Shown in pieces: positions 1-7,825 of a stretch of 64,000 nt of DNA. The number at the start of each line of letters is the position of its first letter. Within the stretch, counting starts at the first letter, position 1. Under the pieces are notes generated by a model that was given only the letters and a program-made list of their open reading frames with translations, was not told the origin of the DNA and made no database searches. Both the position numbers and the translations under genes were made by a program. Origin of the DNA: Methylobacterium sp. CB376 (GTDB taxonomy: Bacteria > Pseudomonadota > Alphaproteobacteria > Rhizobiales > Beijerinckiaceae); assembly GCF_029714205.1 (NCBI RefSeq), contig NZ_CP121648.1, forward strand, positions 1,302,001 to 1,366,000. The letters run 5' to 3'.

Positions 1-1416
1 GGCTGCGAGCGCGGTGGTCTCGGTGTTGACCAGGATCTGGTTGATCGTGGCGGTGGCGAGGTTCCCGGAGAGGCCGCCATTCGGCGCGAGCGTCGCGGCC
101 GCGCCGGTGCCGCCGTAGAGGGGCGCGAGGAGGATCGCGGCGTCCGGCCCGCCCGCCGGGGCCTGCTCGCGGGGCGCTTGGTCGAACGGGAGGGTGGGCA
201 GGCCGTAGGTCAGGCGGGACTGGTAGAGCGCCTGATTGGCGGCCGAGGGCAGGTAGGGGGTGTTGGTCGTGTTGGCGGCGCCGGCGGCGCAGGCCGCCAC
301 GGAGGCGCCGCACTGGGCCGCGAGGTAGCCCTGGAGCTCGCCCTGGGCGCGCGTGAACAGGCCCGGCAGGTTCATCGCCAAGCCGGTGGTCGCGGCGTTG
401 GCGACGTAGGCCGGGTTGGTGAAGGCCTGGGCGAGGTCGTAGGCCGAGAAGGCCCGCGACGCGACGATGTCGAGCGGGTAGTGGACGCCCAGCACGATGC
501 GGCTGTCCGCGTATTCGGCGGCCCGGGACAGCATGCTGCGGTATTGCTGCGGCACCAGCATGGCGAGCAGGATTCCGTCCGTAAAGGCGTACTGCGTGTG
601 CCCGCTCGGGAAGGACGGGTTGGTGGCGATGCCGTTGAGCGCCGTCGGGTCGAAGATCGCGTAGCGGCCGGGCGCGACCTGGATCGGCCGCGAACTGCCG
701 TAGACGTCCTGGCCGGCCTGGGTGTTCGTCACCCCGTAGGCGAGGTCGTAGACGCTGTCGCGGGTGTTCGGCAGGCCGTTCAGGGTGGGCAGGGTGGAGC
801 CCGCCGGCGCGACGGCCGGGACCGGCACGTAGTTCGCGGGCGTCGTGCCCGGGTTCGTGGCGGCGCCGTTCGCGAAGTAGTTCTTGGCGACGCCGAGATC
901 GGTGCCCATCACCGAGTAGGCCGTGTTGAGCAGGGCGAAGGTCGCGGCGAGCGGACCCGTCGTGGCGGTGCTCGCCCGGATGCCGGCCTGGTAGAGGCTG
1001 CCGAGCTGCGGGCCGAGACCGCCGACCGGCTGGACCGGGTTCAGCGTGCCCGCGCCCTGGACCGCCTGGAGCGGCAGGCCGCCCGCGAGATTGTCGGCCG
1101 GCCCGAGAGTGACCGTCGTGCCGTTGGCGAGGGTGATGGCGGTGACGAAGGCCGCGCTGCCCGGCAGCGCCTTGTCGCTGATCGCGAGCTGCCTCTGCGC
1201 CGTCGTCGCGTTCTGGTTCTGCGCGATCGCCTGCGAGAGGTTGAGCTGAAGCGTCTGCCGGCCGACCGGGGTGCTGGCGAGCGACAGGAAGGGCGCCAGC
1301 AGGTTCAGCACGTTGACGTTGGCCGGCGTCGTGTTGACGGCCTGGGCCCGCGCCGCCCCGACTCCCATGATGGCCGTGATCACGGCCGCAAGCGAGACAC
1401 CCGACAGGAACCTCAT
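1..1416 (-). CDS. PAP2-family phosphatase, secreted (3' end cut by window)
   Basis: The frame stays open from ATG 1416 to base 1, so at least 472 residues are present and the C-terminus is missing. An N-terminal signal peptide is visible (hydrophobic run ending GAARA). The PAP2/acid phosphatase signature is clear: the NPSFPSGHTQ loop near base 600 and, downstream, SRIVLGVHYPLDIVASR, which carries the second catalytic histidine region. This family hydrolyses phosphomonoesters or lipid phosphates, or acts as a vanadate haloperoxidase; the substrate cannot be read here. Export implies periplasmic or outer-surface action. It is transcribed leftward, away from the channel gene. A second, unrelated PAP2 gene lies at 16.1 kb. 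Confidence 0.8.
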   Translation of the reverse strand, partial: MRFLSGVSLAAVITAIMGVGAARAQAVNTTPANVNVLNLLAPFLSLASTPVGRQTLQLNLSQAIAQNQNATTAQRQLAISDKALPGSAAFVTAITLANGTTVTLGPADNLAGGLPLQAVQGAGTLNPVQPVGGLGPQLGSLYQAGIRASTATTGPLAATFALLNTAYSVMGTDLGVAKNYFANGAATNPGTTPANYVPVPAVAPAGSTLPTLNGLPNTRDSVYDLAYGVTNTQAGQDVYGSSRPIQVAPGRYAIFDPTALNGIATNPSFPSGHTQYAFTDGILLAMLVPQQYRSMLSRAAEYADSRIVLGVHYPLDIVASRAFSAYDLAQAFTNPAYVANAATTGLAMNLPGLFTRAQGELQGYLAAQCGASVAACAAGAANTTNTPYLPSAANQALYQSRLTYGLPTLPFDQAPREQAPAGGPDAAILLAPLYGGTGAAATLAPNGGLSGNLATATINQILVNTETTALAA

Positions 1417-1663
1417 CCGGCTTCCCCAAAGTCATTCTGAGCGATGCTCTCGGCCGGGATGGTTAAGGTGCGGCAACGCGCGGGTCGCCGTCATAATCCG
1501 TCATAATTTCTGCCGCATCCGGACCGTGTCCGAACTGCCACGACTCGCGATGAGCCGGCGAAATATCTTTGTTTCGAATTGGTATCTCGGCATCCGCGGC
1601 GCTCGCCCGCGCGTTCTCCGCCCCGTGCGGTCGAGCAAGGCTGGCGCGATCGGGACCCCTGGG

Positions 1664-2149
1664 TCAGGGTTCCGCCCCGGGCGGGAGCAGGCGCGCCCGC
1701 GCGGCCCGGTGGGCCCGCCCCTTGCCGTGGAGGGGCCAGTAGCGCTCCATGGCCAGGTAGGTGAAGGAGGCCGACCAGCCGATCAGCAGGAGCCCGTTCA
1801 GGGCCTCGACCCCGGCGAGCAGCCGCGTGTGCGAGGCCGGAATATGGTCTCCGAAGCCGAGCGACGTGTAGGTGACCACCGAGAAGTAGAGGCAATCCTC
1901 GAACGAGGTGACCGGGACGCCCGCGAAGGCCCCGTGGCCGAGCCGCAGGACGAGCAGCCAGTACATCCCGGCGTAGATCCAGACCGCGATGGTGTGGCCC
2001 ACGAAGGCGGCCAGCACCACGACCAGGATGCGGGCGCGCGGCGGCACCGGGAGGTCGGACAGGTGCTCGGAGGTGAGCCGCAGCACCTCGTAGAGCACCA
2101 GGATCGTGGCGACCACGAGGACGATGCTGGCGGTGATGGCGACGAGCAT
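1664..2149 (-). CDS. Two-transmembrane potassium channel family protein
   Basis: About 160 residues with an N-terminal membrane helix, a second helix, and a pore loop containing TSLGFGD, the K+ selectivity-filter signature (TxGYG/TxGFG class), followed by a last helix. This is the Ion_trans_2 architecture of small bacterial K+ channels, acting in the inner membrane. The ATG at 2149 was chosen because the hydrophobic helix begins right after it; an upstream ATG at 2185 would add 12 polar residues. There is no RCK or cyclic-nucleotide domain, so gating is unknown. The gene stands alone, with an intergenic gap of about 60 bases to the SCO gene. Confidence 0.75.
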   Translation of the reverse strand: MLVAITASIVLVVATILVLYEVLRLTSEHLSDLPVPPRARILVVVLAAFVGHTIAVWIYAGMYWLLVLRLGHGAFAGVPVTSFEDCLYFSVVTYTSLGFGDHIPASHTRLLAGVEALNGLLLIGWSASFTYLAMERYWPLHGKGRAHRAARARLLPPGAEP

Positions 2150-2208
2150 CCGGCAAGAATGCGGGCATCTTGGGCTGCCCGTCATTGACCTTGCTCAACC
2201 CGGCCGCA

Positions 2209-2952
2209 TCATTGGCGGGCGGGTTGCGGCCCCTGCCCCGACCGCGCCTCCGCCGGGGCGGTCCCGTCGGCTCCCCCGGGTCCGGCCTCCTCCAGCAGCA
2301 GGGTTCGGACGTCGTTCAGGACGAGGGCCGGCTCGAAGAAGTCGAGGCTGTAGATGTTGCGGATGCGCCCCCGCCGGTCGATCAGGAAGGCGCGGAGGAG
2401 GTGGCCGAGCGCGCCGCCGGGGCGGCGGTCGAGCCGCTGGTCGTAGGCAGCGAGGATCGGCGCGAGGGCGTCCCGGTCGGGCGCCGTGAGGAAGGCCCAG
2501 GCGGGCGCCGCCGGGTCCGAGGAGCGCCACGCGGCCGCGAAGGCGCGCATCACCTCCGGCGTGTCGTGCTCCGGGTCGAAGCTCAGCGTGACGAGGCGCA
2601 TCCGCCGCGACAGGTCCGCGTCCGCCGCGGCGAGGTCCTGCAGCCGGGCCATGTCGGCGCTGGCCAGGGGGCAGAGGTCGCCGCAGCGCGTGTAGATCAG
2701 GGCGAGCACGGTCGCGCGGCCGCGCAGCGCGTCCCGCAGCAGGTCCAGGCGGCGGCCGGTCTCGTCCAGCACGACGCCCCCGGCCGCCGGCCGGATCGGG
2801 GGCAGGCGGTAGCTCCCGGCCGGCGGCACCGGGAAGGAGGGGCCGGCCGCGGCGCCGGGCGCGGGCGGGTGGCCCTCGTGGGCCGCCGCGCCGAAGGCGG
2901 GCACCGCGACGGCGAGCGCCGCGGCGAGGAGCGGGAGCGCCGCCGGTCGCAT
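2209..2952 (-). CDS. mtoA: SCO1/SenC-family copper chaperone, partner of methanethiol oxidase
   Basis: The 247 residues start with a signal peptide (to about residue 24), followed by a histidine-containing stretch (AHEGH) and a thioredoxin-fold SCO domain. The copper ligands are present: C90 and C94 in RCGDLC and H184 in ALGHLLRAFL. SCO proteins deliver copper and have thiol-disulfide activity in the periplasm. The ATG lies 6 nt after the upstream methanethiol oxidase stop, so the two are almost certainly co-transcribed. In Hyphomicrobium the copper-dependent methanethiol oxidase gene is likewise linked to an SCO1/SenC gene, which supports a metallation role here. The extreme C-terminus is Gly/Ala/Pro-rich and looks disordered. 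Confidence 0.82.
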   Translation of the reverse strand: MRPAALPLLAAALAVAVPAFGAAAHEGHPPAPGAAAGPSFPVPPAGSYRLPPIRPAAGGVVLDETGRRLDLLRDALRGRATVLALIYTRCGDLCPLASADMARLQDLAAADADLSRRMRLVTLSFDPEHDTPEVMRAFAAAWRSSDPAAPAWAFLTAPDRDALAPILAAYDQRLDRRPGGALGHLLRAFLIDRRGRIRNIYSLDFFEPALVLNDVRTLLLEEAGPGGADGTAPAEARSGQGPQPARQ

Positions 2953-2958
2953 CCGGGC

Positions 2959-4281
2959 TCAGTTCGTGGAGGGCGAGGCCGCCCCGAACGCCATCATGTG
3001 CGGGCGCCCGAGACGCTCGGCCGTGAAGTCGATCGCGAAGCGCGGCGTCAGCGCGGCGCCGTCCCAGGTATACGCCTTCAGGAACTGCTCGTTCTCGGCC
3101 CCCGTCTTGTCCCAGTTCGCCAGGAGCGAACTCGTGTAGTAGAGGCGTTTGCCGTCCCAGCTCTGCGAGACCATGTTGAGCTGCGCGCCGATCTTCTTCT
3201 CGTAGATCTGCCGCGGCCGGTGCGGGTCGGAGACGTCGAAGACGCGCGTGGTGCCGTCCATGAAGGTGTCCACGAACAGGGTGCGGTCGTCCGCCGAGAG
3301 GCTGATGTCGACCGGGAGCGGCAGCTTGGAGGGATCGCCGATATCGGCCACCGCCTCGGCCTTCCAGGTGCCGCGCTCATCCTCGTGGACGAGCCAGATC
3401 TTCGCCGTGAGGGCGGTCGAGGTGAAGGCGTAGGAGTGGTGCGGCCCCCAGGCCCAGCGGATCTCCAGGGGCACGCCCGGCACGTGCAGCACCGACCGGG
3501 GCTGCCGGGCGTGGAAATCCCACACGACCATGGTCTGGCCGAAGCGCTTCATGGCCTCGGCATCCGCCACGACCTCGGCGAGCGGGCGCATGTAGTTCTC
3601 GAGGCCCGTGAAGGACGAGGTCAGCATCACGTTGCGGCGCGGCAGCACGCGCGCGTCGTAGCCGTAGCCGTCGGCCCGGGCCTCGATCCGGGCGCCGTTC
3701 GGGGCCGCGTCGGTCGGCAGCCAGTGGGTCGCGATGTAGTCGCCGCCGTTGGAATACTCGACGAGGGCCGCCCGCCCGGTGCCGTCCCGGTTCGAGAGGC
3801 TCGGGATGAGCATGCGGCCCGGCAGCGCGTAGGCGCCGTGCGGGCCGGCCGCCCCGCCGCTCCTCTCGACGAAATCCTCGATCACCTTGACGAGGCGCGG
3901 CGTCCCGGGATCCGACGCGACGTCGAAGATGAAGATCTTGCTGTCGGACAGCCCGGCCGCCCAGAACTGGCGGCGGTCGTCGGTGAAGCCGCCGTGATGG
4001 GCCTCGTGCCGGCCGCCCACCGAGGCCGCGTGGATCGGCTTGCCGAAGGTCGGCGAGCCCTCGCGCGCGTCGACAGTGACGAGCTTGTCCGAGCCGTCGC
4101 CGAGCCCCTCGACGCCGAGCGTCCAGACGTAGACGAAATCCTCGACGCCGGTGATCTTGGCCATGTAGGGCGACTGGCAGGTCTCGTCGGCGAGGGCCGG
4201 CCCCGTCGCCAGCAGAAGGGCGGCGGCGCCCGCGCGCCACGCCGCGCGCACGCCGGACGGTCCCGAGTGGATCCTGCTCAT
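2959..4281 (-). CDS. mtoX: Methanethiol oxidase (SBP56 / selenium-binding protein family), periplasmic
   Basis: A 440-residue protein whose whole length fits the SBP56 beta-propeller family; motifs include DETCQSPYMAK, RHEAHHGGF, WDFHARQP, WAWGPHHSYAF and RPHMMAFG. Histidine-rich clusters (HEAHH, GPHHS, PHMM) fit metal binding. Bacterial members oxidise methanethiol to formaldehyde, hydrogen sulfide and hydrogen peroxide in a Cu-dependent way, feeding methylotrophic and sulfur metabolism. An N-terminal signal peptide ending PALA predicts periplasmic location. The ATG at 4281 was chosen over 4416 because a strong GGAGGAG ribosome site precedes it and the signal peptide begins there. The SCO copper chaperone follows after 6 nt. 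Confidence 0.88.
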   Translation of the reverse strand: MSRIHSGPSGVRAAWRAGAAALLLATGPALADETCQSPYMAKITGVEDFVYVWTLGVEGLGDGSDKLVTVDAREGSPTFGKPIHAASVGGRHEAHHGGFTDDRRQFWAAGLSDSKIFIFDVASDPGTPRLVKVIEDFVERSGGAAGPHGAYALPGRMLIPSLSNRDGTGRAALVEYSNGGDYIATHWLPTDAAPNGARIEARADGYGYDARVLPRRNVMLTSSFTGLENYMRPLAEVVADAEAMKRFGQTMVVWDFHARQPRSVLHVPGVPLEIRWAWGPHHSYAFTSTALTAKIWLVHEDERGTWKAEAVADIGDPSKLPLPVDISLSADDRTLFVDTFMDGTTRVFDVSDPHRPRQIYEKKIGAQLNMVSQSWDGKRLYYTSSLLANWDKTGAENEQFLKAYTWDGAALTPRFAIDFTAERLGRPHMMAFGAASPSTN

Positions 4282-4462
4282 GGATCTCTCCTCCCCGCCC
4301 CCTGCCCGCGCCGACATCCTCCCGCCTCGACCGGCCCGGACGGGGCGGCGGGGAGCGGGATCGTGGCGACACCTGTTGCGATCATGCTTCGCCAATTCGG
4401 CGGGGGTGTCAATCACGCGACCCGGGCCGCCGGGATCTCCCCGGCCCGGGCCCGCGGACCGC

Positions 4463-6406
4463 TCACGGGTCCTCCTTGACGAAGACCACGACGGCGTTGG
4501 CCGGCAGGACCACCGCCGCCGAGTGCGGCAGTCCGTGCAGCGGCGGGCCGCCCGCCTCGATCGCGCCGGAATTGCCGGCGACCGCCGGATTGACCCAGCC
4601 GTCGTAGACGTCGCTGTTGAAGGCCTCGCGCCACGTCCCGCCCCGCGGGAACCCGAGGGCGTAGCCGTGCCGCGTGGCCTCCGCCAAGCTCGCGGCGACG
4701 ACCACGTCCCGCCCCTGGCCCGGCAGCCAGCGATGATACGCGATGACGCGGTTGAGATTGTGGACGTGGAAGACGTTGATCTCGCCGCGGGTCAGCGCCG
4801 GCTGCGCCCGGCGCAGGCCGATCAGCTCGCGCGTGAAGCGCAGGAAATCCGCCATCGCCCGGTCCTGCCGCAGGCCGTCCCACCAGATGCGGTGGTCGGG
4901 ATCGTCGGGGGAATCGCTCCAGAGCTTGTCCTCCAGGAACTCCTGACCCATGAACAGGAGCGGGATGCCGGGGCCGGTGAGGAGCAGGCCCGTCGCGACC
5001 CGCGAGCGGCTGCGCGCGTACCACGAGCGCGCGTTCGACGGATCGGCGGCGGCCGGGACGCGCGGGCGCCGGTCCTTCGCCTCGTGGGCGACGAGCAGGA
5101 CGTCGTGGTTCTCCAGCATCTGGACCGCGCGCCAGCGCTGCGGGAGGCCGTTCCACGCCGCCAGGGCCTGCGCGACCGGGTCGAGGTTCACGTCCGCGTC
5201 GCGCCCGCCCGCCGCCTGGGCGAGCGCCTGCCGCACGCTCGCGCAGGCCCGCGTGCCAGACGAGGTCGAAGCCCGCGCCGCCCTCCGCCGCCGGGCGCAC
5301 GCAGGCGGCCTGATCGGGCGCCCAGTACTCCGCGACCTGCACGGCCGAGGGCTTGGCGCCGCGCAGGGCCGCCGTCAGGTCCTGGCAGAAGGACCAGCCG
5401 CCGAACGCGTCGATGACGCTCACCTCGTCGTAGCGCAGCCCGTCGACGTGGAATTCCCGGGCCAGGAACACGGCATTGTCGATCAGGAACCGGCGCACCG
5501 GGGCGTTCCAGTACGCGAAGACGAGGCCGCCCGCCCAGCCCCGGTCCGTGAAGTAGAGGCTGTCGTTGTTGTTGCCCTGCGGGACCCGGTCGAAGAAGTA
5601 CAGGCTCTCGTCGCCGAAATCACCGCCCGCGTGATTGTAGACGACGTCGAACAGCACCGCGATGCCGTGGACGTGCAGCAGGTCGACGAACAGGCGCAGC
5701 TGCCCGGCGGCGTCCCGGATGTCGGCCGCCGCCACGGGGCGTGGCCGCGCGCGGCCAGGAGGGCGTTGGCGCGCCGCAGGGAGGGGCCGAGTTCGGCCTC
5801 CGGCACCGCATAGGTAAATTCCGGCGAGAAATAGTCGGTGCCGTTGTAGCCGAGGCTGAAGGCGGTCGGGAATTCCACGATCGGCAGCGGCTGCACGGCC
5901 GTGACGCCGAGCTCGGCGAGGTAGGGGATCCGGTCGATCGCGTCCAGGAAGGTGGCGACCCGGCCCTGGCGCCGGTCCGCCCCCGCCGCGTCGACGGCGA
6001 AGAAGGTCCCGACATGGAGCTGGTAGATGATCAGGTCCTCGTAGGCCGGCGGGCGGAACCCCGCATCGTGCCAGGGATAGGCCGCCGGATCGGTCACCAC
6101 GCAGTTCCAGTCCGGGGCGACGATCTCGCGCGCGTGAGGGTCGCGCTTGTATCCCCGCGAGCCCGGCCCGTCGACGTAGAACTTGTACTGCGCGCCCGCG
6201 CCGACGCCCGGTACGAAGCCGGCCCAGCAGCCGGAGGGATCGCGCACCAGCCGCTGCGCCTCCGCGCGAGGAGACCAGCCGTTGAACGAGCCGGTCACCC
6301 ACACGCCGAGGGCGCGCGGGGCCCAGCACCGGAAAGTGCAGCCGCCGGGCCTCGCCGTGGCGCCCATCGGCGTGTCGGGACCGATGTGAGTCTGGCTGGC
6401 GGGCAT
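4463..6406 (-). pseudogene. GH13 alpha-glucan-active enzyme with CBM48 domain, disrupted by two compensating indels
   Basis: Reading across three frame segments restores about 645 residues: a CBM48-like N-terminus (FRCWAPRALGVWVTGSFNGW), a GH13 (beta/alpha)8 barrel, and an all-beta C-terminal domain. Catalytic motifs survive: FDVVYNH, HVDGLRYDE (nucleophile Asp), VQVAEYW (acid/base Glu) and MLENHD (transition-state Asp). It resembles branching-enzyme-like or trehalohydrolase-like GH13 members; the exact specificity is uncertain. Frame breaks lie near 5734-5740 (one base missing, C/G run) and near 5237-5243 (one base extra). The middle 165 codons are well conserved in their own frame, so sequencing error or very recent mutation is likelier than old decay. 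No neighbouring glycogen or trehalose genes are visible. Confidence 0.7.
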
Positions 6407-7212
6407 GGGACCGTCCTCGCTTCGCTCGCCTCCCCCGATTCGGTCGCGTGCCGCCGTGTTCGGCGGTCATGCCGAATTCCTCTCACGCACACGCTCAGTG
6501 TCTCGCCCCGCTCGGGGCCGGAAGATCGCGCACGCCGCACGACAACCCGCATTCAACAGGCGGATGCGGCGAAGCGGATGGACTACGCAAGACAAGGATG
6601 TCTGTAACTCCCTTATAGGCGAAGCGCCTCGATTGAGAAGGCCGATGATCCGGCCGCGTCGGAAATTTCGGTCGGCGTTCCGGCCGGACAAATCCGGGCG
6701 GATCTGGCGCCGCGACGGTCTCTGCCGGCCCGATCGCTGGCGGGCGGCGACCTTCCTCAGCTTTCGACCGGGAGAATGTCCGCGTCGCGCTCGCCCTCGT
6801 CCCGCCTCGCCCGACGGGCGTTCCCCCTCCGCCCGGCCGGGAACCGGCCGCGGGGCGGCGCCCGGCCCGGGCGGCTGCCAAGAGCGGCTGCCAAGAGCGG
6901 CTGCCAAGAGCGGCTGCCAAGAGCGGCTGCCAAGAGCGGCTGCCAAGAGTAGCAGCCAAGAGTACCAGCCAAGAGCAGCGGCAGACGAGTCGCGGGAATG
7001 CGGCGTCACCGGGGCTGCGACGCCCTCGCTCGCCCTGATTTATTCTCATTCAAATCTGTGCGGCGGCGCGAGATGGGGGTTTCATCTTGCGCGACCGGCC
7101 CGGCTCCCGGTAGCTGGGCCGGAACAGGGGCTGCCCCGCCCCGGTGCGCGGGAGCGCCCCCGGGGCGCCCGGCCACGGGGTCCGCGCCGGAGCGCCGGCC
7201 CCTCGCGCGAGG
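6407..7212. other. Gene-poor interval of about 800 bases
   Basis: No open frame here has convincing protein character; the apparent frames are arginine-rich shadows of GC-rich sequence. The interval holds the 13-bp minisatellite at 6873-6977 and a short AT-richer patch near 7035-7065, which could be promoter sequence for the small gene that starts at 7213. Confidence 0.5.
6873..6977. repeat. 13-bp tandem repeat (minisatellite)
   Basis: The unit GGCTGCCAAGAGC is repeated head to tail about six times almost perfectly, then two or three times with changes (AGCAGCCAAGAG, ACCAGCCAAGAG). The period of 13 is not a multiple of three, so this is not a protein repeat. Copy number is expected to vary among strains. 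It lies between the GH13 gene and the small gene at 7213. Confidence 0.9.
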
Positions 7213-7461
7213 ATGCCACGGATGGACGAACTGAACGGACGGATGCTCGGCGTGCAGATCCTTCTCACCGGCGTCATCGCCCGGATGGCCGGCGAGACGC
7301 GCGACCCGGTGGGGTTCCTCAGCGAATTCCGCGACGAGATCCGGGCGGTGGTCGGGGGCGTGCGCATCGCGGGCGCCGCCGACGAGGGGCGGGTGCGGGC
7401 GAGCGCCCTGGCGGCCGTCGACGAGCTGTTCGCCCTGATGAAGCCCCCGAGCCGGGAATGA
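7213..7461 (+). CDS. Small hypothetical protein
   Basis: 82 residues beginning MPRMDELNGRM, with an alternating hydrophobic/charged pattern that predicts about four alpha helices and no membrane segment or signal. It is rich in Ala, Val and Arg, with codon use like the neighbouring core genes. A second ATG three codons in (7222) is an equally good start. No family was recognised. It stands alone, followed by about 300 bases of non-coding sequence before the siderophore receptor. Confidence 0.55.
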   Translation: MPRMDELNGRMLGVQILLTGVIARMAGETRDPVGFLSEFRDEIRAVVGGVRIAGAADEGRVRASALAAVDELFALMKPPSRE

Positions 7462-7706
7462 GGGCGCTCGACCGGAGTGCGGGCCGTCATCCCGCCCGTT
7501 TCGGGAAAGGTTCGGGTTGTTGCTGCCTTGCAACAATACAACCTTAAATGGCAATCTTTCAGCGGATCCGGCCCCGGCGCCCTCCCGGCGACGCAGCAAG
7601 GCCCTGATCGCACAAGGGGAAATCTCGACGCCAGCGAGATCCGCAGATCATTCTTGGAAAAAGTCTAATCAGGGACTCTACCTCTGCGTTAGATCGCTGC
7701 GATTGC

Positions 7707-7725
7707 TATAATATTCCTTATTATA
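7707..7725. promoter_or_regulatory. Candidate iron-responsive operator upstream of the TonB-dependent receptor
   Basis: A perfect 7-5-7 inverted repeat, TATAATA-ttcct-TATTATA, lies in an AT-rich island (about 7660-7770) inside otherwise GC-rich DNA. It is about 100 bases upstream of the receptor start. Position and symmetry suggest a dimeric repressor site, and an iron regulator (Fur/Irr/RirA class) would fit the iron-uptake operon it precedes. That assignment is inference from context; the sequence does not match a canonical Fur box letter for letter. The rest of 7462-7825 holds no gene. Confidence 0.45.
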
Positions 7726-7825
7726 ATTCCAAACTACGGCGATTGACTGGAAAATTATCCTGCCTTTTTTAGCTTTCATGTCCGGCCCGAGGCGTGGCGC
7801 GGCATCCATACAGGGGGCACCATCC

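Noticed and set aside
2170..4479. Very long plus-strand frame opposite the methanethiol oxidase and SCO genes (and similar frames at 7769-10945, 30141-32513 and 45617-48349)
   Set aside because: Arg/Gly/Val-rich antisense frames are typical in high-GC DNA; the opposite strands hold conserved proteins, so these are shadows.
6873..6977. CRISPR-like array
   Set aside because: The repeats are contiguous 13-mers with no spacers and no cas genes nearby; it is a minisatellite.
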